From Corallococcus macrosporus DSM 14697 (lineage in GTDB: Bacteria; Myxococcota; Myxococcia; Myxococcales; Myxococcaceae), in assembly GCF_002305895.1 (NCBI RefSeq), contig NZ_CP022203.1, positions 6,358,001-6,422,000 of the forward strand: a DNA stretch of 64,000 nucleotides. Reading direction: 5' to 3'. Both the position numbers and the translations under genes were made by a program. The notes below the pieces were generated by a model. It was not told the origin of the DNA. It did no database searches and saw nothing but the letters and a program-made list of their open reading frames with translations. Of this stretch, positions 1-9,401 are shown one piece after another. The stretch's first letter is position 1, and the number at the start of each line of letters is the position of its first letter.

Positions 1-150
1 GCCCTTCAAGCCGTGCAGCTCCCGCAGCACGCCCCGCCCCGCCTCCGCGCTGGCGCCGGCCTCCAGCTCCATCAAGGACCGGGTGATGCGCTCCAGGCGC
101 ACCGTCACCAGGTCCCGGAACTGCCTGAGCAGGCGCTCGCTCGGGTTCAC
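1..150 (-). CDS. cheA: CheA-type histidine kinase, N-terminal Hpt fragment (partial)
   Basis: Only the first 50 codons are inside the window; the gene runs off the left edge. The reading frame starts at a GTG that overlaps the stop of the upstream receptor gene in a GTGA arrangement, which indicates translational coupling. The peptide is a helical Hpt start with the phosphorylation-site pattern RELHGLKG at residues 43-50, where the His would receive phosphate from the kinase domain. CheA couples receptors to response regulators in chemosensory arrays. The position last in an operon of two CheW and two receptors supports CheA over an unrelated Hpt protein. The catalytic, P2 and CheW-like domains cannot be seen. 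Confidence 0.75.
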   Translation of the reverse strand, partial: MNPSERLLRQFRDLVTVRLERITRSLMELEAGASAEAGRGVLRELHGLKG

Positions 151-1964
151 CCGCCCTCCTCCCCCAGCGGCTCCTGGCCAATCTGGAAGCGCTCCACCAC
201 GCCCTGCAAATCCCTGGCGAGCACGAGCAGGTCCGTGTTCGCGGTGCTCACCTGCTTGGTGGCGTTGAGGCTCTGCTGGGTGATGCGGAGGATGTCCGCC
301 ATGGCGTCGGCGAGCTGGTCCGTCCCCTGCTGCTGCTGCTGCGTGGCCAGGGAGATGCTGCGCACCGCGTAGGACGTCTGCCCCGCCAGGTCGACAATCT
401 GCCGCAGCGACTCGGACACCTGCTGCGCCAGCGTGGTGCCCGTCTCCACCGCGCGCACGCCGCCCTCGGTGGCGGACACGGCCGCGGCGGAGGCCTCGCG
501 CACCTCCTCGATGAGGCCTTCAATCTCCTTCGTGGACTCCAGCACGTTCTCCGCCAGGCGCCGCATCTCCGCGGCCACCAGCGAGAAGCCCCGGCCCACC
601 TCGCTGGCCTTGGTGCCCTCCAGCTCCGCGTTGAGCGCCAGCAGCTCCGACTTGTCGGCCACGCCGTTGATGAACTCGACGATTTTTCCAATCTGCTGCA
701 CGCGCTTGTTGAGCCGCACCACGGCCGAGGAGATGGCGCCGTTGTCCTGGCGCATGCGCGCCATGGAGCCCAGGAAGTCCTCCGCGCTCCCCTGCCCCTG
801 CTGCGCCGCGCCCAGCGTGCGCTGGGCAATCTCCGCCACCGAGCCCGCGTTCTCCGCGATCTGCCGCGCCGAACGCGCCAGCTCCTCGGTGGTCGCGCTC
901 GTCTCGTCCAGCGAGCTGGCCTGCTCCGTCGCGCCCGCCTCGTAGCGGCCCGACGTGGTGAGGATCTCCTCCGTGGTCGCCGAAATCTGCGCGCCCGCGC
1001 GCTGCAACTGCGACATCACGTCCGCCAGGTGCGCGCGCATGGTGGTGAACGCCGCGGACACGTCCCAGACCTCGTCCTCCGCGGGCACCACGCGCGGGCT
1101 GGCCAGGTCGCCCTCGGCGATGCGCCTGGCCTCGCGCGACAGCTCCCGGAGGGGCCGCCCCAGCATGGTGCCGCCCAGGTACGCGGCCGTCAGCGCCAGC
1201 GCGAAGACGAGCAGCACCAGCCCGGCGCCCTCGGTCAGCGCCTCCATCCGGAGCTCCTGCGCCAGCATCAACTGACGGCTGACGTCCCGCTCCGCCATGA
1301 GCCGGTTGAAGATGCGCTGGCTCAACGCGTACGAGAGCTGGGCGGACAGCACCGCGGGCGTCATCACCGCCACGAAGGCGAAGGCCGCCAGCCGCGCGCG
1401 GAGCTCCGCGCGCCGGGGCATGGCGTCGATGAGCTGCGCGTGCGTCATGCCCAGCTCCGCCAGCCACAGCACCACCCGGCGCGAGCGCAGGACGATGAGG
1501 CAGTGCACCAGCAGCGCCGTCAGGGGGCCGAAGAGCAGCCCCAGCGAGGCGATGCGCGCGGCCACCGCCAGCTCCACGCCCACGCCCAGCCACATGCACA
1601 GGCCCAGCGCCAGCGTGGTGACCAGCCACAACCCCAGCGAGCCGAGGAAGGCCTCGTCGGGCGCGCGCGTCACCTCCGCCACCGCGGACGCCAGCGTCCG
1701 CGGCGTGGTGGGCACGTCCCCCCGCTCCAGCCCGCGCAGGGTGCGCTGCCGGCCCAGGGACACCGCGGCCCCTGACACCAGGGCCGTCACGCAGAGCACA
1801 CCGCCCAGCACCCCGAGCAGCCCCAACCGGCCCTCCAGCCGCTCGGCGAGGGTGAGCGAGGCGAAGCGCAGGCTGAGCGCCGCCCCCACCAGGTTGGCCA
1901 GGGGCACGGGCGCCATGAGGTGCCGGCTGAAGGAGGCCCGCCGGGGCCCCTTCCGGGCGCTCAC
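147..1964 (-). CDS. methyl-accepting chemotaxis protein, multipass (second of pair)
   Basis: A 605-residue chemoreceptor. The first ~285 residues hold several hydrophobic segments (about six) with short loops rather than the usual two-helix periplasmic sensor, so the signal may be sensed in the membrane. A HAMP-like region follows (LGRPLRELSREARRIAEGD), then a long cytoplasmic coiled coil. The hairpin tip that binds CheW/CheA reads DKSELLALNAELEGTKASE, a variant of the common AIEAAR form. The GTG start overlaps the previous receptor's stop (GTGA), and its own stop overlaps the cheA start. It is a close paralogue of the receptor just upstream, so the two look like a tandem duplication. Confidence 0.92.
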   Translation of the reverse strand: MSARKGPRRASFSRHLMAPVPLANLVGAALSLRFASLTLAERLEGRLGLLGVLGGVLCVTALVSGAAVSLGRQRTLRGLERGDVPTTPRTLASAVAEVTRAPDEAFLGSLGLWLVTTLALGLCMWLGVGVELAVAARIASLGLLFGPLTALLVHCLIVLRSRRVVLWLAELGMTHAQLIDAMPRRAELRARLAAFAFVAVMTPAVLSAQLSYALSQRIFNRLMAERDVSRQLMLAQELRMEALTEGAGLVLLVFALALTAAYLGGTMLGRPLRELSREARRIAEGDLASPRVVPAEDEVWDVSAAFTTMRAHLADVMSQLQRAGAQISATTEEILTTSGRYEAGATEQASSLDETSATTEELARSARQIAENAGSVAEIAQRTLGAAQQGQGSAEDFLGSMARMRQDNGAISSAVVRLNKRVQQIGKIVEFINGVADKSELLALNAELEGTKASEVGRGFSLVAAEMRRLAENVLESTKEIEGLIEEVREASAAAVSATEGGVRAVETGTTLAQQVSESLRQIVDLAGQTSYAVRSISLATQQQQQGTDQLADAMADILRITQQSLNATKQVSTANTDLLVLARDLQGVVERFQIGQEPLGEEGG

Positions 1965-3751
1965 GCGTCACCTCCCGGCCCGACGACGTGGAACCGCTCC
2001 ACCGCGTCCTTCAGGTCGCGCGCCAGCGTGGACAGGTCGGCGTTGGCCGCGGCCATCTGCTTGGTGGCCGCGAAGTTCTGCTCGGTGACGCGGAGGATGT
2101 CGCCCATGGCGGCCGCGAGCTGGTCGGTGCCCGTCTGCTGCTGCTGCGTGGCCAGGGAGATGCTGCGCACCGCGTGGGACGTCTGCCGGGCCAGCTCCAG
2201 GATGAGGCTCAGGCTCTCATCCACCTGCGCCGCCAGCACCGTGCCCGCGTCCGTCGTCTTCAAGCCGGCCTCGGTGGCCATCACGGCGGCGTGGGTGGCG
2301 TCGCGAATCTCCGCGATGAGCTGCTCAATCGCCTTGGTGGAGCGGATGACGTTCTCCGCCAGGCGCCGCATCTCCGCGGCCACCAGGGAGAAGCCCCGGC
2401 CCACCTCACCGGCCTTGGTGCCCTCCAGCTCCGCGTTGAGCGCCAGCAGGTCCGACTTGTCGGCGATCTCGTTGATGAACTCCACCACCTTGCCAATCTG
2501 CTGCACGCGCTTGTTGAGCCGCACCACCGCGTCCGCGATGGCCTGGTTGTCCTCCTTCATGCGCTGCATCGCGCCCAGGAAGGCGGCGGCGCCCCGCTGG
2601 CCCGTCTGCGCGGCGGCGAAGGTCGTCTCCGCGATGGCGGACACCGACTCCGCGTTGCCGGCGATCTGCTGCGCCGAGCGCGCCAGCTCCTCGGTGGTGG
2701 CGCTCGTCACGTTGAGCGAGGCGGACTGCTCGTCCGCGCCGGACTCCTGCTCACCGGACGTGGCCACCAGTTGCTCGGTGGTGGTGGAGATTTGCAGGCC
2801 CGCGCGCCGCAATTGCATCAGCGCCTGGCCGAGCTGCGTCTGCATCTGCGCGAAGGCGGCGGAGGTGGCCCACACCTCGTCCTCCGCGGCGATGATGCGC
2901 GGCGGGCGGAAGTCGCCCTGGGCGATGCGCGTGGCGTCCTCCGTAATCGAGCGCAGCGGCTCGGCGATGACGGCGCCGCCCACGTAGGCCGTCACCATCA
3001 CCAGCACCGCCACCAGCCCGGCCACCGCCAGCCCGCGCGTCGCGCTGGCGTGGCCCGCCACCTGGCGCTGGAGCGACTCCGGCGCGCCCACCATCGCGTC
3101 CACCGCGTCCATGGCCCGCGTCACCGACGCGTCGAGGATGAAGAAGGACGGGCTGAGCACCGCGATGGCGGTGAACAGCACCATCCGTCGGCGGAGGTGC
3201 AGCCGCCGGGGCGGCGCCGTGGCCACCACCTCCAGCGGCGCCAGGCCCTGGGCCGCCACCTGCTCCACCGCCCTGCGGGCGCGGCGGGCCACCATCAGGT
3301 AGACGAACAGCGCGCTCAGCGGCCCCAGGAACAGGCCCATCATCACCAGCCGCAGCCCCAGCACCCACGTCCCGCCCACCAGCGGGACGAAGACCAGCGC
3401 CACGCCCAGCGAGGCCACCAGCCAGCACTGGAGGACGAAGGCGAAGCTCCGCTCCGGGAAGGCGCGCGCCTCCAGCATCGCCTTGAGCAGGGCCTCGTGG
3501 GTGGTGGGCAGCCGCCCCTCGCCCAGCGCGTACAGCACCCGCAGGGCGCGCCGGCCGTGCACGCCGGTGAACCACACCGCCAGCGACAGGGCCACGCCCA
3601 TGAGCAGCAGGAAGGGCCCCCACGTCCCCTCGGGCACCGTGTCGGTGAGCTGGCAGTGCAGCACCACCAGCGCCGCGCCCACGGAGCTGCCCAGCAACGC
3701 GGGGCGCGCGGTCCACCGCGCCAGCCCCCTCAACCCCATGGGCACCGTCAT
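1961..3751 (-). CDS. methyl-accepting chemotaxis protein, multipass (first of pair)
   Basis: A 596-residue receptor from the ATG that overlaps the upstream cheW stop as ATGA; the frame is open further upstream, but that would lie inside cheW. Roughly six transmembrane segments fill the first ~265 residues, followed by HAMP-like AEPLRSITEDATRIAQGD and a signalling coiled coil. The tip is DKSDLLALNAELEGTKAGE followed by VGRGFSLVAAEMRRLAENV. It shares this tip and the multipass input region with the next gene. No large periplasmic ligand domain is evident. It likely forms arrays with the CheA and CheW proteins of the same operon. Confidence 0.92.
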   Translation of the reverse strand: MTVPMGLRGLARWTARPALLGSSVGAALVVLHCQLTDTVPEGTWGPFLLLMGVALSLAVWFTGVHGRRALRVLYALGEGRLPTTHEALLKAMLEARAFPERSFAFVLQCWLVASLGVALVFVPLVGGTWVLGLRLVMMGLFLGPLSALFVYLMVARRARRAVEQVAAQGLAPLEVVATAPPRRLHLRRRMVLFTAIAVLSPSFFILDASVTRAMDAVDAMVGAPESLQRQVAGHASATRGLAVAGLVAVLVMVTAYVGGAVIAEPLRSITEDATRIAQGDFRPPRIIAAEDEVWATSAAFAQMQTQLGQALMQLRRAGLQISTTTEQLVATSGEQESGADEQSASLNVTSATTEELARSAQQIAGNAESVSAIAETTFAAAQTGQRGAAAFLGAMQRMKEDNQAIADAVVRLNKRVQQIGKVVEFINEIADKSDLLALNAELEGTKAGEVGRGFSLVAAEMRRLAENVIRSTKAIEQLIAEIRDATHAAVMATEAGLKTTDAGTVLAAQVDESLSLILELARQTSHAVRSISLATQQQQTGTDQLAAAMGDILRVTEQNFAATKQMAAANADLSTLARDLKDAVERFHVVGPGGDA

Positions 3752-4119
3752 GCGCCCTCCCCTGAATGCCCGCGCAGGAAGCGCTCGAAGTCCGCCAGCC
3801 CCACCAGGGGCCACAGCAGCCCCCGCGCCAGGACGAAGCCCCGGAGGCTGCCGCCCGACGCCCGCACCGTCACCGGCGGCGCGGGCAGCACCGGGCGCGG
3901 CTCCGCGTCGATTTCCAGCGTGTCCACGCCCACCGCGCCGCCCGAGGCGGACACCAGCACGCGGGACGCGCCGTCCGTTTCATGAAAGGCCCGGCGCGCG
4001 GAGGCCGCCGCGTGCCCGGAGGGCGACGCGATGGAGGCCACCTCGTGCGCCTGGAAGGCGAGCCGGTGGGGACCGGCATGGCACAGGAGCATTCCCCGGA
4101 CGTGGCCCGGCGGCTCCAT
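3748..4119 (-). CDS. CheW-like coupling protein (short, divergent)
   Basis: A 123-residue protein three bases downstream of a recognisable cheW and overlapping the next receptor gene by ATGA. The N-terminus (MLLCHAGPHRLAFQAHEVASIA) has the beta-strand pattern of CheW subdomain 1. The middle is shorter than usual and the C-terminus (LLWPLVGLADFERFL) resembles the last CheW strand and helix. CheW links receptors to CheA. Assignment rests on context and the faint fold pattern, so a degenerate or specialised CheW is likely. Two unequal CheW proteins in one operon may tune array composition. Confidence 0.65.
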   Translation of the reverse strand: MEPPGHVRGMLLCHAGPHRLAFQAHEVASIASPSGHAAASARRAFHETDGASRVLVSASGGAVGVDTLEIDAEPRPVLPAPPVTVRASGGSLRGFVLARGLLWPLVGLADFERFLRGHSGEGA

Positions 4120-4122
4120 GAC

Positions 4123-4557
4123 TCAAGCCCCCTGGCTGAGGTGGTCGAAGAGTCCTTCCGGGTCGATGACGGCCACGTCCCGGGGGCCGCTCTTGGCGGG
4201 GCCGCGCAGGTGGACGTGGACGCCCGTGGGGCCCAGGGGCTCCAGCGTGCCCGTCACCGGGGAGACGCCGGCCACCGTACTGGCCGTGAGGGCCAGGGTC
4301 CCCCGCGGCAGGCGCACCAGCACCGCCCTCCGGGAGCCCTGACTGACGCCGCCCACCAGCAGGCCCATGTCCACCACCGGGATGACTTCACCCCGGTGCG
4401 CGAACACGCCCAGCAGGTGGGCTGGCGCGCCGGGCACCCGCGTGAGCTCGGGGAAGGTCACGACCTCCGCCGCGCTCTCCGCGGGTACCGCATACCAGCT
4501 ACTGCCACAGGCGAAGACGAGATAGGACTGACGCGCTTCCGGCTCTTGGACGGCCAT
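4123..4557 (-). CDS. cheW: CheW-like chemotaxis coupling protein
   Basis: A 144-residue CheW. Visible features are SYLVFACGSSWYAVPAESAAEVV, the classic first strand pair, then VPGAPAHLLGVFAHRGEVIPVVDM, the RGxVIPVVDL-type signature of CheW, and a final VIDPEGLFDHL. It couples receptors to CheA in cytoplasmic arrays. An ATG at 4557 and a GTG one codon upstream are both possible, with a GAGG about 12-15 bases before. It follows the OmpA-like lipoprotein gene by 22 bases, so the lipoprotein may head the operon. Confidence 0.88.
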   Translation of the reverse strand: MAVQEPEARQSYLVFACGSSWYAVPAESAAEVVTFPELTRVPGAPAHLLGVFAHRGEVIPVVDMGLLVGGVSQGSRRAVLVRLPRGTLALTASTVAGVSPVTGTLEPLGPTGVHVHLRGPAKSGPRDVAVIDPEGLFDHLSQGA

Positions 4558-4579
4558 CACCCGCGCAGCCTACCTCAGA

Positions 4580-5329
4580 CTAGCGCTGGAACTCGACGCG
4601 GCGGTTCTCGGACCACGCCTCTTCGGACGAAGCGGAGTTCGCCGGGCGGGTCTCACCATAACCCACCGTGCTGAGCTGGCTGCCCGACACGCCCAGGTCC
4701 GTCAGGTAGCGCTTGACGGACGCCGCGCGGCGGTTGGAGAGCTGGAGGTTGTACTCCTCGGTGCCGCGCTCGTCGGCGTGGCCGGCCAGCGTGACGCGGC
4801 CGGACTCCGTCTTGAGGCACTGGGCCAGGTCGGACAGGCGCTGCTGCGCGTCCGCGGACAGGCCGGACTCGTTGAAGCCGAACGGGATGGGGCTCCAGTC
4901 GCAGCGGTCCGCGGCGGCCGTCACGCACTGGCCGGCCTGGCACTCCTGGCCCTCGCCGCAGTCGGCGCTGGAGGCGCAGGTGTTCTCGGGGGCCTGGCAA
5001 CGGCCGGACTCGCACTTGCCGCCGCCCGGGCACTGGGTGTCTTCCTGGCACTGGGCCTCGGCGCACTTGCCGGCCTCACAGATGCGGCCAGCGCCACAGG
5101 CGCTGTCGGTGGTGCACTCCGGCGGCTTGGGCGCGCACTTGTTCGCCTGGCAGGTGAATCCCTCCTGGCAGTTGGCATCCGTGGCGCACTCCTGGCACTG
5201 GCCCTGGACGCAGACCTCACCCTTCTCAGCGCAGTGCTCGTCCTCGTTGCACTTCGGGTACGAAGGGGTGCAGCCGCCCATGATGGCGACGGCGAGGGAG
5301 AGCCCCGCCAAAAGGGAAATCTGACGCAT
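4580..5329 (-). CDS. Cys-rich OmpA/Pal-like outer-membrane lipoprotein
   Basis: 249 residues. A signal peptide ends in the lipobox MGGC (Cys20). A repetitive cysteine-rich region spans about residues 25-140, with units such as CQEDTQCPGGGKCESGRC that resemble Dickkopf/EB-type knots. The C-terminal ~110 residues are an OmpA domain with VTLAGHADERGTEEYNLQLS and NRRVEFQR, which binds peptidoglycan in Pal-like proteins. The start has a strong GGAGGA six bases upstream. It lies just before cheW on the same strand, so co-transcription with the chemosensory genes is possible; a link to envelope sensing is inference only. Confidence 0.88.
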   Translation of the reverse strand: MRQISLLAGLSLAVAIMGGCTPSYPKCNEDEHCAEKGEVCVQGQCQECATDANCQEGFTCQANKCAPKPPECTTDSACGAGRICEAGKCAEAQCQEDTQCPGGGKCESGRCQAPENTCASSADCGEGQECQAGQCVTAAADRCDWSPIPFGFNESGLSADAQQRLSDLAQCLKTESGRVTLAGHADERGTEEYNLQLSNRRAASVKRYLTDLGVSGSQLSTVGYGETRPANSASSEEAWSENRRVEFQR

Positions 5330-5546
5330 TATTTCCTCCAGAATCCTGTCGTCGAAAACGCGCCCGCGCCCGCGGGGTAGTGGGTGGCGTGTAGTCTCAG
5401 TGGCGGGGGTGAGTCAAAACATTTGTCCCTCCCCGGACACCCCCTCCGGTCGCCGAAACCCTTGAATGTCCAAATATTTTCCGTGAGATTGTCACGATTG
5501 ACCCGCGTGTGAGCGCGACCACGCGCCACCTCGGGGAAAGCCCGTC
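5330..5546. promoter_or_regulatory. divergent intergenic region between lipoprotein/che operon and NtrC-type regulator
   Basis: 217 bases separating two divergent starts. A relatively AT-rich block lies at about 5460-5500 within otherwise GC-rich DNA, the likely place for promoters. I could not find a convincing sigma-54 -24/-12 (GG-N10-GC) or a clear -35/-10 pair by eye. Confidence 0.4.
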
Positions 5547-7037
<1,491 letters not shown>

Positions 7038-7183
7038 TTCAGAGGGGGCGCGGGAAGCGCGGCATTGCCAGCCCCCCCAGCCACTCAAAGCCAAACACAC
7101 CCGCCCCTGGCCTGCGAAGCCGGGCGCGGCCCCGGAGCCCCGGCGTCTCCGCCGCGCTCCGGGCCTCGCTTGCCACCCGCGGC

Positions 7184-8029
7184 TCAGCTCAGGTTCGCGA
7201 TGCCCTGCCCCAGCAGCTCCGCCTCGATACCCCGGCGCGTCGAATAGCGGTCGCCGAAGTCCTCCAGGTTGGCCTTCGCGTCCTCCCAGCGCTGCTCCGT
7301 CACCTGCGCGAAGAAGTTGGGCGTCTCCGACTTCAGCGAGCCGTACTGGAAGCCCACGGAGGCAATCACCGTCTGCATCTCCCGGGGCAGCTCGGCGAAC
7401 TTCGGCCGGCTCCCGCCGTCCGCGGCGTTCAGGCGCTCGACCTCGGTGTTGTACTCATTGACGATGTTGTCCAGCGCCTCGCCCTTCACGGCCCGGTCCA
7501 GCTCCTTGACCTCGTCCGCCGTCAGGTTCAGCGGGTTGTTCTCCAGGAAGTCCGCGGCCTCCTGCCCCTGCAGGCCCAGGTAGGGCTCCAGCTTCGTCTT
7601 CAGCGCGTCGGAGAGCCCCAGCCGGTCCAGGTCCCCCATGTCCCGGGCACCCAGGTCCACGCCCGTGGCCACGGTGACGCCGCTCTTGCTGCCCGTCGGG
7701 TCCGGGACGTAGCCATCCTGGACCGACCGGCCCTCGCGCTCGGCAATGAAGTCCCAGTCGACGTCCGGCTCCGTCGCGGCGGCGGGAGCCTCGCGTTCCG
7801 CACGCACGCCCCCGGCCTCGGCGGCCGGTTGTCGCTGGTTCGTCTGATGGGCCGGCCGCGCGTCGAAGCCGTCCCGCATCGAGTAACCCTTGGGCTGACG
7901 CTTCTCAGGCTCGCGCGCGTCCTCCCGCCGGGTCGTCTCGTTCCGGACGCTACGGGTGGACTCCGAACGGGACACACTCGATTCCCGCGTGGAGCTTCTC
8001 GAAGACGAAGAACGATCGATTCCAGTCAT
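7184..8029 (-). CDS. pesticin-like lysozyme-fold muramidase
   Basis: 281 residues. The first ~90 are Ser/Arg/Glu-rich and probably disordered, with no signal peptide. Residues ~92-275 match the pattern of the pesticin C-terminal (T4-lysozyme-like) domain: EREG at 97-100 followed by SGVTVATGVDLG at 116-127 and LEPYLGLQGQEA. In pesticin and T4 lysozyme an early Glu, then a Thr and an Asp six residues apart are catalytic; here Glu97/99, Thr119 and Asp125 fit. The expected reaction is cleavage of the peptidoglycan glycan strand. The start has GAGGAATTGCC before ATG. A disordered N-terminus without signal peptide suggests export by another route or a toxin/effector role, which is inference. No immunity gene is recognisable next to it. 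Confidence 0.7.
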   Translation of the reverse strand: MTGIDRSSSSRSSTRESSVSRSESTRSVRNETTRREDAREPEKRQPKGYSMRDGFDARPAHQTNQRQPAAEAGGVRAEREAPAAATEPDVDWDFIAEREGRSVQDGYVPDPTGSKSGVTVATGVDLGARDMGDLDRLGLSDALKTKLEPYLGLQGQEAADFLENNPLNLTADEVKELDRAVKGEALDNIVNEYNTEVERLNAADGGSRPKFAELPREMQTVIASVGFQYGSLKSETPNFFAQVTEQRWEDAKANLEDFGDRYSTRRGIEAELLGQGIANLS

Positions 8030-8128
8030 GGCAATTCCTCACTGAGTCCGGAAAAATTCGACTATCCGTGCGGACCCTGCCACCCACATTCCCCTCCATC
8101 AAGACGCAGTGCGTGATTTCACCTGAAT

Positions 8129-8437
8129 TCAACCGATACCGGCCATTCGCAACAAAGCTGTAACGGCCGCGGCCCCCACGACGACCACCACGAAGGGCAG
8201 CTTCCGCCAGGCCATCAGGGCCCCGGCGAGCACCCCCGCCGGCCGGGCCCAGCCCGCGAAGCCCCCGGCCGCCGTCAGCGTGGCGGTGGCCACCAGCGCG
8301 GTGAGCAGGGCAATCGCGCAGAGCGTCAGCAGCCCCTGGACGCGCGCGGACAGCGTCATGCGCTGACTGAGCAGCGGCCCCGCGAGCCGGAAGGCGTAGG
8401 TCCCCGCCGCGAGCACCAGAATCGGAAGGAGCGTCAT
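8129..8437 (-). CDS. azlD: AzlD-family branched-chain amino acid exporter subunit
   Basis: 102 residues, almost wholly hydrophobic, with about three to four membrane segments and the AzlD pattern ILVLAAGTYAFRLAGPLL followed by AWRKLPFVVVVVGAAAVTALLR. It pairs with AzlC to export branched-chain amino acids or analogues. The ATG overlaps the azlC stop (ATGA), so the two are translationally coupled. Longer frames upstream lie inside azlC and are not used. Confidence 0.88.
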   Translation of the reverse strand: MTLLPILVLAAGTYAFRLAGPLLSQRMTLSARVQGLLTLCAIALLTALVATATLTAAGGFAGWARPAGVLAGALMAWRKLPFVVVVVGAAAVTALLRMAGIG

Positions 8438-9174
8438 TTCAGCGCCACGCCGACAGCGAGGAGCGAGAGCAGCACGGGGACTCCCACGGGAAGAAACGGC
8501 GTGGTGGCCAGCGCGATGACCGCGGCGAATCCGGCCACCCGGCGCGCCCGGGCCGCGGCCACCTGGGCCTCGTGGAGACGCTCGGCCTCCAGCGCGCCAT
8601 CCGCCGTGGGCTCGGTCTCCGTCCGCCTGGCGGGCGCCGTCAATGACGGGAGCAACAGGGCCAGCATCCCGGCCGGAAACGCGGCGTCGAGCCCGATGGC
8701 GTCGGGATTGCCCAGGGCCCTTCCGCCCAGGGCTCCCACGAGGACCCCCACGTTCCAGGCGATGAACAACGCGCCACCGCACAGCCAATACGCGGCCTTC
8801 CGGCGCTCCGGCGAGGCCTGTGCGAGCGCGAACGCCACGGACTCATCCACCATCAGGTGCGCCCCCAGCAGGCGCGTGGGCCACCGCGCGCCGAGCACGT
8901 CGGCCACCGTCATTCCAAACGGCAGGTGCCGGGCGTTGAGCAGCAGTCCCGCGATGACCGCGGCCACGGGACTGCCACCACCCGCCACCACGCCCACGGC
9001 CATGAACTGCGCGCCGCCCGCGAACACGAACAACGACATGGCCGACGCCAGCCACACCGACAACCCCGAGGCCACCGCGATGGCCCCGAACGACGCCCCG
9101 ACGACCCCCGAGGCGGCGGCCACCGCCGCGACGTCCCGAATCAACGGCCGATCCACATGCCCCATGGCGCGCAT
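8434..9174 (-). CDS. azlC: AzlC-family branched-chain amino acid exporter subunit
   Basis: 246 residues with multiple membrane helices and the AzlC signatures GASFGAIAVASGLSVWLA, SLFVFAGGAQFMAVG and NARHLPFGMTVA. It forms a two-component exporter with the overlapping AzlD. A charged stretch of about 34 residues (from ~188, TAPARRTETEP onward) interrupts the later helices and is longer than I would expect for the family; it probably forms a cytoplasmic loop. ATG at 9174 is used; an in-frame ATG three codons later is possible. Confidence 0.9.
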   Translation of the reverse strand: MRAMGHVDRPLIRDVAAVAAASGVVGASFGAIAVASGLSVWLASAMSLFVFAGGAQFMAVGVVAGGGSPVAAVIAGLLLNARHLPFGMTVADVLGARWPTRLLGAHLMVDESVAFALAQASPERRKAAYWLCGGALFIAWNVGVLVGALGGRALGNPDAIGLDAAFPAGMLALLLPSLTAPARRTETEPTADGALEAERLHEAQVAAARARRVAGFAAVIALATTPFLPVGVPVLLSLLAVGVALK

Positions 9175-9401
9175 CCATGGAACGGCGCCCGCGGCCGGTC
9201 AACGGCGAACCCACACGAGCCACCCAGCCCTCGCGTGCGCGCTTCGCCCACCCAGCGGCACATTTCTACTGCCCGTCACCGCGCACCGCCGCCACGGAGT
9301 GAAGCGAAGAGCGACCGGGCTTCAAGTGACCCACCCGCGCTGACACCGGAGCCACTTTCGGGGGCTGAACGAGCCCACGGGACGTGGGAGAGTCCGCGGT
9401 G

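Noticed and set aside
5400-5546. Sigma-54 promoter before the NtrC-type gene
   Set aside because: No GG-N10-GC with the expected flanks was found by eye; only an AT-rich block is visible.
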